From contig CABYEX010000018.1 in the NCBI GenBank assembly GCA_902518075.1, positions 1-30,650 on the forward strand: 30,650 bases of DNA. Direction: 5' to 3'. The DNA is from Halieaceae bacterium. GTDB taxonomy: Bacteria > Pseudomonadota > Gammaproteobacteria > Pseudomonadales > Halieaceae. This document shows positions 15,411-22,968 of this stretch, in pieces. The translations under genes were made by a program, and so were the position numbers. Positions within the stretch are counted from its first letter, which is position 1. The number at the start of each line of letters is the position of its first letter. The notes below the pieces were generated by a model. The model was not told the DNA's origin and ran no database searches. It was given only the letters and a program-made list of their open reading frames with translations.

Positions 15411-16460
15411 CTAACTACCGCTGCGTTTTGACTCGATCAAATGATGCGCCAACTCTTCCGCCTGGGTTTTTGATAAGCCCATACGCTCCCTGAGCTCTTC
15501 GATTTCTTCGGCTTCCTCGCTAGAGATGATGCCGTCTTCTAACGCCTCCCGAAGCTTGTGCTCAAACTCCGCATATTGCTTGGACATTTGTTTGGAGAAG
15601 CCGGCGCCTACGATGCCGGTCAGTAGCGCCACCGTACACACCCCCATAATTGCGGTGAGGGCACCAATAAGCTTCCCACCTGCCGTGATCGGTGACACAT
15701 CCCCGTAGCCCACTGTTGTTAGCGTCACGATGGACCACCACATCGTCTCTGGGATAGATGGGAAAGCATCGGGCTGTGCATCGTGCTCGGCAACATAAAT
15801 CAGAGAGCTCGACAGGAACAGCGCGACCACCATCAAGTAGAGGGCGGCAACAAATGCTTGACGTTCCGAATGGATGGCGGAGACCAGATCCTCTAAAGCG
15901 GTGGTGTAATGACTCAACTTGAGTAGTCGTGCGAGTCGCATGACTCTCAGTAGTCGCAAGTCAGCCCCCACCCAGATGAATTGCAACAATGTGGGCAGTA
16001 TCGCTACCAAGTCTATGAGGCCTGTGAAGCTAAAGATATAGCCCAGACGCTTGCGCAACGGCGTTGAGCCCTTGAGATCCTCATTATCCGGAGCCGTCCA
16101 GATGCGCAAGATATACTCGATGGAAAAAAAGACCACCGAGATAAATTCGAAGATCAATAGCTCGAAGGACCAGACTTCACTGATGGATGCGACAGATTCA
16201 AGCGTGATGGCAACGAGGTTAAGTGAGATCAGTAAAAACAGAAAGGTATTAAGTCTTCGGGCCGCCTTTTTGTGTTCAGAGGATTTTTCGAAGAGCGAGC
16301 CAATATAACGCCGGGTAGTCACAATCATATCCTTGTCACGATCGGCCACTGCCCCAGCAGTTGCCGCTTTTTCGTCCTTGGAGTATGTTGCCAGCAAGCT
16401 TCGATGAACGTAAGTGCAAATAGAGACACGTCTGCATGCCGGCGGCATGTCATCAATCAC
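15411..16460 (-). CDS. Voltage-gated-type potassium channel (ion transporter, six TM)
   Basis: The 349-residue membrane protein has the six-segment voltage-gated layout. S1 (about 71-92, FLFLLISLNLVAITLES) leads on to an S4 helix with basic residues every third position (Arg169, 172, 175, 178, Lys181). S5 follows (about 203-224), then the pore with the K+ selectivity filter TTVGYGD (248-254) and S6. A soluble, acidic helical tail (about 295-349) follows and lacks a cyclic-nucleotide or RCK domain. It probably conducts K+ across the inner membrane in response to voltage. The start is uncertain: ATG 16460 gives a 60-residue N-terminal extension directly behind a palindrome, while ATG 16328 (residue 45) gives the more usual N-terminus. 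Confidence 0.88.
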   Translation of the reverse strand: MIDDMPPACRRVSICTYVHRSLLATYSKDEKAATAGAVADRDKDMIVTTRRYIGSLFEKSSEHKKAARRLNTFLFLLISLNLVAITLESVASISEVWSFELLIFEFISVVFFSIEYILRIWTAPDNEDLKGSTPLRKRLGYIFSFTGLIDLVAILPTLLQFIWVGADLRLLRVMRLARLLKLSHYTTALEDLVSAIHSERQAFVAALYLMVVALFLSSSLIYVAEHDAQPDAFPSIPETMWWSIVTLTTVGYGDVSPITAGGKLIGALTAIMGVCTVALLTGIVGAGFSKQMSKQYAEFEHKLREALEDGIISSEEAEEIEELRERMGLSKTQAEELAHHLIESKRSGS

Positions 16461-16482
16461 TCAGATCGGCTTGCCTATCTGA
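16461..16482. promoter_or_regulatory. 22-bp imperfect palindrome between channel gene and secreted-protein gene
   Basis: The left half TCAGATCGGCT and right half TGCCTATCTGA are inverted copies, pairing at nine of eleven positions. It touches the longest possible start of the channel gene (16460) and lies 45 bp before the start of the divergent small gene. The symmetry is that of an operator for a dimeric regulator; no known family consensus is recognised. Confidence 0.35.
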
Positions 16483-16527
16483 ATTTGTTGCGCTGAGGGC
16501 GGTCTGGGGAAAGGGACGGACAGTCAA

Positions 16528-16863
16528 ATGAAACTGAAATTCATCGCAATCTTGCTTCTCTCATGTTGTTGCCCGGTTGTTTTTGCCAAGCCACTTGCCA
16601 GTGCCTCCTATAAGGAAGTCTGTGAACAGATGGACCACCAAGGTATCTATAGCCGAACGCAGTCGGATCCCAATTCGCAACAGTTGATTGAGAATGTAGT
16701 GATCGTGGTTGGCGCGGGGCACACAAGCCGCATCAAGCACGCTCAGCCAGTTGCCCATTCCGATATCGTTGTAGGCGTGAATATGACCCAGATCAACACC
16801 GTGAATAGCAGCGTTAATGAAGATAGCGGCCTTGCAGCCCCCTCTGCGAGTCCATGTAGATGA
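16528..16863 (+). CDS. Small secreted protein of unknown function
   Basis: A 111-residue protein with a clear signal peptide (MKLKFIAILLLSCCCPVVFA, cleavage after VFA before KPLAS), so it is exported. The mature part is Ser, Asn and Val rich (IENVVIVVGAGHTSRIKHAQ, VGVNMTQINTVNSSVNED) with no family I recognise; the alternating hydrophobic pattern suggests beta structure. A long purine-rich stretch (GGGGAAAGGGACGGA) before the ATG is a strong ribosome-binding site, which favours a real gene. It lies 21 bp before fleQ, in the same frame as fleQ and divided from it by one stop codon (TGA 16861). It does not resemble the FleQ N-terminal domain. Confidence 0.6.
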   Translation: MKLKFIAILLLSCCCPVVFAKPLASASYKEVCEQMDHQGIYSRTQSDPNSQQLIENVVIVVGAGHTSRIKHAQPVAHSDIVVGVNMTQINTVNSSVNEDSGLAAPSASPCR

Positions 16864-16884
16864 GCTACTGGCGCTGATCCACTT

Positions 16885-17988
16885 ATGGCGATGCAACAAA
16901 GCTTGATAGGGACTAGTGCCGTGACACGGGAGTTGCTGGCGCACCTAGAGCGGGTGGCGCCCACCGACGCGCCGGTACTGGTGCGTGGCCCAACGGGTGT
17001 GGGTAAAGAGCTGGTGGCGCGCGAAATCCATAGGTTATCCGGCCGAGACCCCAAGGGTAGCTTTGTCGCGGTGAATTGCAGCGCCATTCCCAACGAGCTG
17101 CTGGAGAGTGAGATATTTGGTCACGAAAAGGGCGCTTTCTCTGGCGCGGTGAGTAGCTATCAAGGCAGGATGCGTTTGGCCGACGGTGGCTCGCTATTAC
17201 TAGATGAGATTGGGGATATGCCTCCTGATCTGCAGGCTAAGCTATTGAGAGTGGTGCAGGAGGGTGTTGTGACGCCAGTCGGGTCTGGCAAGGAAATTCC
17301 TGTCGATGTGCGGATTATTTCAGCCACCCACAAACCGCTGGAGTCCCTAATAGAGACAGGGCAATTTCGCGAGGACCTGTTTTTTCGGTTGAACGTCATT
17401 CCTATCACTGTCTCGCCTCTCCGGGATCGACCTGAAGAGGTCGTTGAGCTCTTCGATCATTTCAGTGTTGCTTATGCATTAAGGGCAGATCCCATTAAGC
17501 TGAATGCACGCTCCATGAGTTTGCTTCAGGCTTACCAGTGGCCTGGAAATGTCCGGGAGTTGGAAAACTTCTGCCGCCGATTATCTGCCTTGTATCCTGG
17601 AGATAATATCAACCTTTACGAATTACCTGTGGACTTCCTGCCACCCCAGATGATGAGCCTTATGGCCGCACAAGACTGTGAAGCCAAGGCGCCGGCCTCA
17701 GAAGGCGCGTGGGATGCTGCCACCCTTGCATTAGGTGAGGTCAGCACGGCGGGTGAGGATGAAGACGGCCTAGCTAGAGTACTGGGTATAACGGCTGCCG
17801 AGGCGCCTACCCATGTGGCGTTGGATGAGGCGTCCCTCAAGGATCGTGTTACTGATTTTGAGCGTCAATTGATCCAGAAGGCACTCGGGGACGCCAATAG
17901 CAATATCTCCGAGGCCGCCCGGCTACTGGGGGTTAAGCGTACGACCCTGATCGAAAAAATGGGCAGGCTTAACATCGCAAAACGCTAA
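16885..17988 (+). CDS. fleQ: FleQ/FlrA-like sigma-54 activator without N-terminal domain
   Basis: In polar flagellates FleQ/FlrA is the master activator of flagellar genes with RNA polymerase sigma-54. The protein has 367 residues against about 490 in Pseudomonas, and it begins at the AAA+ domain. Walker A is GPTGVGK (35-41), the sigma-54 contact loop is GAFSGA (83-88, normally GAFTGA), Walker B is LLLDE (104-108), and [11 protein letters not shown] is at 219-229. The Fis-type HTH at 339-360 ends with KRTTLIEKMGRLNI, the FleQ signature. An upstream in-frame TGA at 16861 proves the N-terminal FleQ domain is absent. Positions recalled as c-di-GMP contacts differ: the LFRS motif is MQQS here, and KExxxRN is KELVARE. 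No strong ribosome-binding site is seen. Assignment rests on the C-terminus and on location before fleR-fliE. Confidence 0.85.
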   Translation: MAMQQSLIGTSAVTRELLAHLERVAPTDAPVLVRGPTGVGKELVAREIHRLSGRDPKGSFVAVNCSAIPNELLESEIFGHEKGAFSGAVSSYQGRMRLADGGSLLLDEIGDMPPDLQAKLLRVVQEGVVTPVGSGKEIPVDVRIISATHKPLESLIETGQFREDLFFRLNVIPITVSPLRDRPEEVVELFDHFSVAYALRADPIKLNARSMSLLQAYQWPGNVRELENFCRRLSALYPGDNINLYELPVDFLPPQMMSLMAAQDCEAKAPASEGAWDAATLALGEVSTAGEDEDGLARVLGITAAEAPTHVALDEASLKDRVTDFERQLIQKALGDANSNISEAARLLGVKRTTLIEKMGRLNIAKR

Positions 17989-17997
17989 AGAGTAAAT

Positions 17998-18011
17998 GTC
18001 AAAAAATTGAC
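17998..18011 (+). promoter_or_regulatory. FleQ-box-like sequence upstream of fleR
   Basis: GTCAAAAAATTGAC fits the published Pseudomonas FleQ consensus as I recall it (GTCaNTAAAtTGAC) at all but one position. It starts ten bases after the fleQ stop codon and lies about 75 bases before the -24 element of the fleR promoter, a normal place for a sigma-54 enhancer site. Its right part belongs to a longer inverted repeat (see next entry). Confidence 0.6.
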
Positions 18012-18027
18012 ATTGCCTGTCAATTTT
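18003..18027. repeat. Perfect 10-bp inverted repeat after fleQ
   Basis: AAAATTGACA (18003-18012) and TGTCAATTTT (18018-18027) are exact reverse complements around TTGCC. The two arms place TTGAC half-sites in opposite orientation, so a dimeric regulator could bind, overlapping the FleQ box. In RNA it could also fold into a weak AT-rich hairpin ending fleQ, but the T tract is only four bases. Confidence 0.6.
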
Positions 18028-18086
18028 GGCGGCTTCGAACCTTCCTAAAATCTGCAGCTCTATGAAATTACTTAAATTTCTCATGA

Positions 18087-18102
18087 TGGCCTCCTGCTTG
18101 CT
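18087..18102 (+). promoter_or_regulatory. Sigma-54 (-24/-12) promoter of fleR
   Basis: TGGC at 18087-18090 and TTGCT at 18098-18102 give the fixed GG-N10-GC spacing (GG 18088-18089, GC 18100-18101). The predicted start near 18113 leaves a leader of about 23 bases with GGGGAAG as ribosome-binding site before the GTG at 18136. The fleSR operon of Pseudomonas is likewise under FleQ and sigma-54. Confidence 0.7.
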
Positions 18103-18135
18103 AGATAATCAGGCACGTAACGGGGAAGCGACGCA

Positions 18136-19599
18136 GTGTCCAAAGAGTCAGATATAAGGCAACAGTTGAATGTGCTGTCAGTGCGCGGGACCGGCTTTCC
18201 CGAGGAGTACCTGCGCGGCAGTTCATGGGACTTAATGGTTCAGCTGACTCAGGCGCCTGAGGTTTTTGCCGAACGGACGACTGACAGTGCTGCCTCCTGC
18301 GTCGCGGTGGGGCCTGCATGGTCAAAGGAAGAGCCCTATTTGCGCCAGATTCTTGAGGAGGCTCCCGAGACTGCGGTAATCCTCATGCCCGCTGGAGATC
18401 TCACGTTGGCGCACCTGATCGGTGTTAGGGGCTTTGATGCGTTTGTCACTTACGCCGATAACAGCGATTGGGTGGCGCTGGTTGATACCGCGTTGAGCTA
18501 TGCCGAGGCACCGGAAAACCCCAATAAATCAAGCTCTGCCGCCCCTTCTATGCCTTCTGTTCCCTCGCGAGGCCAGCGGAAGCAGGTGGTATTCAGTGAC
18601 CCCGTGAGCAAAGCGATGTTGGCGCTGGTTCAGCGAGTCGCACAGGTGGATGTGACTGCGCTTCTATCAGGCCCTTCAGGTGTGGGTAAAGAGGTGGTGG
18701 CGCAGATTCTTCACAACGCCTCTGCCCGAGCTTCGGGCCCGTTTATCGCGCTGAATTGTTCCGCGATGCCCGAACATCTGGTGGAGAGCATTTTATTTGG
18801 TCATGTGAAAGGCTCATTTACGGGTGCAATTAAAGACCAGCCGGGTATTTTTGAGGAAGCGCACAACGGCACGCTGTTTCTCGATGAGGTGGGTGAGCTG
18901 CCGTTGCACATTCAACCAAAATTGCTGCGTGTCATTCAGGAGCGCAGAGCCGCACGAATAGGCAGTATCCGTGAGGTGAGCTTCGATGTTCGTCTGGTGG
19001 CGGCCACCAATCGGGACCTGGTTGAGTTGGTTAAGAAAGGCGAGTTCAGAGAAGACTTACTGTATCGACTCAACGCCTTTCACATCGGCATACCACCGTT
19101 ACGGGAGCGCCCCGAAGACATCCGGCAACTGGCGATCAGTTTTGCCGCCTCCGAGCAGCTTGCGGGCATCGCTATGCATATTGACGAAGCTGCGATTCAG
19201 CAGCTCCTGCAGCATCAGTGGCCCGGTAATGTACGGGAGCTAGACAATGTCATTTGTCGTGCGAAGGTGCTTGCCATTCACAATGTGATTCAGCCCGAGC
19301 ACATTTATTTTGATGCTCTTGAGTTTTCGCCCTCTTCACTTCCAGGCGCGCCCGACCAGTTCACGACTTCCGATATTGCAAAGCCGCAGAGCCAGGAGCA
19401 CGTCATTCAATCCGATCAGAACTTGGTCTCGGCGAAAGAGCAGGCGGAATGGCAGTTGATTCAAGCAGCCCTGCAGGAAACTGACTCTAAAAAAGAGGCG
19501 GCAGAGCGCCTGGGCATCAGCCCGAGAACGCTACGGCACAAATTACAAAAGCTGAAGGCGGCAGACGCTGACAGCATGCAATCAATGGGTGCCTCATGA
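18136..19599 (+). CDS. fleR: FleR/FlrC-like sigma-54 activator with a degenerate receiver domain
   Basis: FleR/FlrC is the second-tier flagellar activator, normally phosphorylated by the kinase FleS/FlrB. The protein has 487 residues: a receiver-like N-terminal domain (about 8-122), a linker, and an AAA+ domain with Walker A GPSGVGK (179-185), contact loop GSFTGA (226-231, normally GAFTGA) and Walker B LFLDE (247-251). A Fis-type HTH at about 450-472 has [22 protein letters not shown], close to FleR. Where FleR has the acceptor Asp (ISDVNMPG), this protein has VAVGPAWS, and the acidic pocket and conserved Lys are not apparent. No kinase gene adjoins it. It starts with GTG behind GGGGAAG and overlaps fliE by ATGA. 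Phosphorylation-independent action is inferred. Confidence 0.85.
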   Translation: MSKESDIRQQLNVLSVRGTGFPEEYLRGSSWDLMVQLTQAPEVFAERTTDSAASCVAVGPAWSKEEPYLRQILEEAPETAVILMPAGDLTLAHLIGVRGFDAFVTYADNSDWVALVDTALSYAEAPENPNKSSSAAPSMPSVPSRGQRKQVVFSDPVSKAMLALVQRVAQVDVTALLSGPSGVGKEVVAQILHNASARASGPFIALNCSAMPEHLVESILFGHVKGSFTGAIKDQPGIFEEAHNGTLFLDEVGELPLHIQPKLLRVIQERRAARIGSIREVSFDVRLVAATNRDLVELVKKGEFREDLLYRLNAFHIGIPPLRERPEDIRQLAISFAASEQLAGIAMHIDEAAIQQLLQHQWPGNVRELDNVICRAKVLAIHNVIQPEHIYFDALEFSPSSLPGAPDQFTTSDIAKPQSQEHVIQSDQNLVSAKEQAEWQLIQAALQETDSKKEAAERLGISPRTLRHKLQKLKAADADSMQSMGAS

Positions 19600-19925
19600 T
19601 TGATAAAACCAATATGCAGGGTGTAATGAACGTCATTCGACAGGCCGAAATAGCCAACAGTCGCGCTGCTGATGCATCCTTGGGTATCAGCAATGAACAG
19701 CAGCAGTCGCGTTTTGCATCAGATCTGTTGGCAGCTATCCGGTCGGTCAATGCAGCGCAAATGCGTTCAGGCGACACCAAAACAGCCTTTGAAGCGTCGG
19801 CAGACGTCAGCGTTACCGATGTCTTGATTGATTCACAGCGTGCATCGGTTGCCTTCGAGGCCACGCTTCAAGTTCGAAATAAGGTCCTGAAGGCCTATCA
19901 AGATGTCATGAGTATGCCGGTCTGA
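19596..19925 (+). CDS. fliE: Flagellar hook-basal body adaptor FliE
   Basis: FliE joins the MS ring to the rod and is among the first exported flagellar proteins. It has 109 residues, the usual size. The C-terminal half carries the family pattern SVTDVLIDSQRASVAFEATLQVRNKVLKAYQDVMSMPV. It is translationally coupled to fleR (ATGA overlap), so it has no promoter of its own, unlike Pseudomonas, where fliE begins a separate sigma-54 transcript. The order fleR-fliE-fliF is conserved in polar flagellates. Confidence 0.95.
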   Translation: MIDKTNMQGVMNVIRQAEIANSRAADASLGISNEQQQSRFASDLLAAIRSVNAAQMRSGDTKTAFEASADVSVTDVLIDSQRASVAFEATLQVRNKVLKAYQDVMSMPV

Positions 19926-19956
19926 TATGCCAGGCATGGACAAGGGGTAACAGACA

Positions 19957-21888
19957 ATGGAAGCAGCACTCGAAGAACGACCACCGATAGAGGGGTCAGC
20001 GACCGAAGTAGACGCTGGCAGTAACCCGCCCATCGAGACGGGCAATGCCACTGTGCCTGCCGAGCAGGCCGGCGCCGTTCCTGCGAATCAGGCTCAGGCG
20101 ATGCCCGCTGTGAGGGACGTGTTGTCACAGCCTGCTGTGCGTCGCGCTATGCCCGCTATCGTCGGTCTTTTGTCCTTGCTGTTAGTGCTGATTTTCTGGT
20201 CGGTGATGACATCTACTCCTTACCGAAGCGTCTCTGATGGCATGGAGCAGGCAGATGTTCAGTTGGCCTTTGAGGCGCTGAAATCTGCTAACTACGACGT
20301 CCGAATTAATAAATCTACTGGGCGTCTCGAGGTGCCCGAGAATGTGTTTCAGGCGGCGCGAATCTTCTTAGCGTCCCAGGGCATCCCTAGGGCTGCAGCC
20401 GAGGGTGGCATGGGCTCGCTGGCTGATGGCAGCTCGATGACAACCAGCCAGTTCATGGAGCAGGTGAAATACAACAATGCGATCGAGATTGAACTCGCGC
20501 GCACTATTTCCGAGATCAGCACGATCGAAATGGCCCGGGTTCATTTAGCCGCGCCCAAGCAAAGCGTCTTTGTCCGCGATAGGCAACCTGCCAAGGCCTC
20601 GGTGATTGTCAAGCCATATCGGGGCAGAGTCGTTGACCCCGCGCAGGTACTTTCAATCGTTCACTTGGTCAGCGCCAGTGTGCCCTATCTCGCCACGCAG
20701 GACGTCACGGTGGTAGATCACTACGGTAACTTGTTAACCGGCAGCAATGCTGAAAAAGATGGCACCCCTGCCCTTAACAACGCGCGTTTTGAAGCAGAGC
20801 GAGAAGCAGATTTGGCTGACCGTATTCGGGAGCTCCTGATCCCCGCTCTGGGTGGCGGCAACGTGCGAACCGTCGTCAATCTGGAGATGGATTTCACCCA
20901 ACGTGAAACCACCACTGAGCAGTATCTGGATCTCGAGGGGGGCGGAGCGGAAGTGCGCTCTGAGGTGATTACTTCAGATACGCAGACTGGTATCGCTGCA
21001 TCGGGGGTGCCGGGCGGCACCACCAACATCCCACCCGACCAGCCAGAAGTTGTGCCGGAGGGTGAGGTGGCCGAGAACCCAACCAATACCGAAACCGCTA
21101 CCACTGAACGTGAGCAAACCACGCGTAACTATGAGCTCGATAAAGAGATCCGGTTTGTGAAAGAGCAGACAGGTCGAGTGACCTCTATGACAGCAGGCGT
21201 CATCATCAATGAGGAGGCCTTGAGGGACCTGGCGAAGCGCCGCTACTACGCCTCTCTCGATCAGGGGTCTACTGTCACTGAAGACTTGCTCGCAGAAGAA
21301 GAAGTAGATGAAGATGCCGAGGCGGGCCTCGAGGGTGCTGCTGCATCGCTGGCACCCATTCCCAGCGCGGAGTTACAGCGATTCATGGCTGAAGAGATCG
21401 AGCGGTTCCGCGCGCTGGTCATTACCGCCCTGCCCTATGACGAGGCGCGCGGTGACTCACTGTCAATGACCTCGGCGCCCTTCTTCTCGGACCCCCCGCA
21501 GGATTATCAGTTGCCCTGGCACAAGGACCCCGCCATTATCGAGTGGGGCCGCCACGGGATGACATCGATCGGCCTGATTGCTTTCTTCCTGCTTGTCATT
21601 GCCCCGGTCCTGAGGGTCTACATGCCCAAGATTGAGGAGAACGATGCCTTGCTAGGGGATCAATTGATTGACGGCGAGCTCAGCGTGGCTGACAGGAAAG
21701 CGCTTGAGGAGGGAGAATCTCTCGACGAGATTAAGGCCAAACTCAAGCCCAAGAAGTCTGCTATTTCAGCCGATATGCTCGACACGGCCAACAGTTATGA
21801 TGACAAAGTGGCCGTGGTGCGACTCCTTGTTGCCGAGGACGCAGGCCGTGTTGCTAACGTACTAAAGAGGATGATTAAACCTGTCTAA
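19957..21888 (+). CDS. fliF: Flagellar MS-ring protein FliF
   Basis: FliF builds the MS ring in the inner membrane, the platform on which the flagellum assembles. The protein has 643 residues, longer than the usual 560-600. An extra acidic-Ala-rich cytoplasmic N-terminus (about 1-60) precedes TM1 (about 66-85, PAIVGLLSLLLVLIFWSVMT). YRSVSDGMEQADVQLAFEALKSANYDVRINKSTG and the ring-building domains follow. A low-complexity Pro/Thr/Glu loop lies near 345-390. TM2 is near 528-546 (GLIAFFLLVIAPVLRVYMP), and the FliG-binding tail ends YDDKVAVVRLLVAEDAGRVANVLKRMI. It sits 31 bp after fliE and 12 bp before fliG. Confidence 0.97.
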   Translation: MEAALEERPPIEGSATEVDAGSNPPIETGNATVPAEQAGAVPANQAQAMPAVRDVLSQPAVRRAMPAIVGLLSLLLVLIFWSVMTSTPYRSVSDGMEQADVQLAFEALKSANYDVRINKSTGRLEVPENVFQAARIFLASQGIPRAAAEGGMGSLADGSSMTTSQFMEQVKYNNAIEIELARTISEISTIEMARVHLAAPKQSVFVRDRQPAKASVIVKPYRGRVVDPAQVLSIVHLVSASVPYLATQDVTVVDHYGNLLTGSNAEKDGTPALNNARFEAEREADLADRIRELLIPALGGGNVRTVVNLEMDFTQRETTTEQYLDLEGGGAEVRSEVITSDTQTGIAASGVPGGTTNIPPDQPEVVPEGEVAENPTNTETATTEREQTTRNYELDKEIRFVKEQTGRVTSMTAGVIINEEALRDLAKRRYYASLDQGSTVTEDLLAEEEVDEDAEAGLEGAAASLAPIPSAELQRFMAEEIERFRALVITALPYDEARGDSLSMTSAPFFSDPPQDYQLPWHKDPAIIEWGRHGMTSIGLIAFFLLVIAPVLRVYMPKIEENDALLGDQLIDGELSVADRKALEEGESLDEIKAKLKPKKSAISADMLDTANSYDDKVAVVRLLVAEDAGRVANVLKRMIKPV

Positions 21889-21900
21889 GGGAGCTGGATA

Positions 21901-22968
21901 ATGGCAGAAGCAGCAACAAACATTCCGCCAGGAGATGGCGAAAAAGAGCTCCCGGACTTCGTTCGCGAGGAGCTAGAGATCATGACGACCACCGAACGTG
22001 CGGCGGTCATTATGTTGCTTATGGGTGAGACGCAGGCGTCGGATATCATTCGTTATATGAACCCTCGCGAGGTGCAGGCTCTGGGTTCAGCGATGGTGGG
22101 TGTCGTTGATCTCTCACAGGAAACCGTGAGCGAGGTGCTCGATGATTTCGTCGGCACTATCAAGCAGCAGACAAACCTGGGGCTTGGCACGACAGACTAT
22201 GTCGAATCCGTTTTGAAGCGCGCACTAGGTGCCGACAAGGCTAGCACGGTATTGAGTCGCATTTTGCCCGGTGGATCAACAAAGGGTCTGGAGATTTTGC
22301 GATGGATGGATGCTCGGGCGATTTCGGACATGATCATTAACGAGCACCCGCAGGTGATTGCCATCATTCTCTCGGTGTTGGAATACGACGTCGCCGCTGA
22401 CGTGCTGAGCTTTTTACCGCCGGAGAATCGTGCTGAGGTCATGCAGCGTGTGGCCAGTCTAGAGACCGTTCAGCCATCCGCGATGGAAGAGCTGGAGCGC
22501 ATCATGTCTGAGCAGTTCTCCAGTAATTCCTCCGCGCAATCCTCGAGCTTTGGTGGGGTGAAGACAGCCGCAAAGATCATGAACTTCGTCAAAGTCGATC
22601 TTGAAACTTCGGTGATGAAGTCTCTGACCGAGCTGGACGAGGACCTCACGCTTCAGATTCAAGACAACATGTTCACTTTTGAGAACCTGTCGATGGTGGA
22701 TAACCGCGCCATTCAGGTGATGATGCGCAACATCGAGTCTGATTTGCTAATGGTCGCGTTGAAGGGCGCCAGCGAAGAGACTCGCGACAAGTTCTTTGAC
22801 AACATGTCGCAACGAGCCAAGGCGATGTTCATTGATGACATGGAGTCTAAAGGCCCGATGCGTATCTCTGATGTTGAGGACGCACAGAAAAATATCATGC
22901 GCATTGCAAGAAAGCTGTCTGACGCCGGTGAACTGGTACTCGCCGGCCGCGGAGATGACTTTGTCTAA
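21901..22968 (+). CDS. fliG: Flagellar motor switch protein FliG
   Basis: FliG is the rotor protein that binds FliF and interacts with the stator. It has 355 residues (about 335 is usual), the extra being an N-terminal segment (MAEAATNIPPGDGEKELPDF). The domains are present in order: TTERAAVIMLLMGE (FliF binding), MNPREVQALGSAM, the EHPQVIAIILSVLEYDVAADVLSFLP middle domain, and a C-terminal torque helix, MFTFENLSMVDNRAIQVMMRNIES, with charged residues for the stator. GGAGCTGG precedes the ATG. The end overlaps fliH by 14 bases. Confidence 0.97.
   Translation: MAEAATNIPPGDGEKELPDFVREELEIMTTTERAAVIMLLMGETQASDIIRYMNPREVQALGSAMVGVVDLSQETVSEVLDDFVGTIKQQTNLGLGTTDYVESVLKRALGADKASTVLSRILPGGSTKGLEILRWMDARAISDMIINEHPQVIAIILSVLEYDVAADVLSFLPPENRAEVMQRVASLETVQPSAMEELERIMSEQFSSNSSAQSSSFGGVKTAAKIMNFVKVDLETSVMKSLTELDEDLTLQIQDNMFTFENLSMVDNRAIQVMMRNIESDLLMVALKGASEETRDKFFDNMSQRAKAMFIDDMESKGPMRISDVEDAQKNIMRIARKLSDAGELVLAGRGDDFV

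Noticed and set aside
16528..17988. The secreted protein gene and fleQ lie in the same frame with a single stop codon (TGA 16861) before 21 bases and the fleQ ATG; a split or read-through fusion was considered.
   Set aside because: The upstream product has a signal peptide and no similarity to the FleQ N-terminal domain, and it has its own strong ribosome-binding site. The shared frame is a one-in-three chance.
18003..18027. Inverted repeat after fleQ as a rho-independent terminator.
   Set aside because: The stem is AT rich and only four T follow it. Overlap with a FleQ-box-like site before a sigma-54 promoter makes a regulator-binding role more likely.
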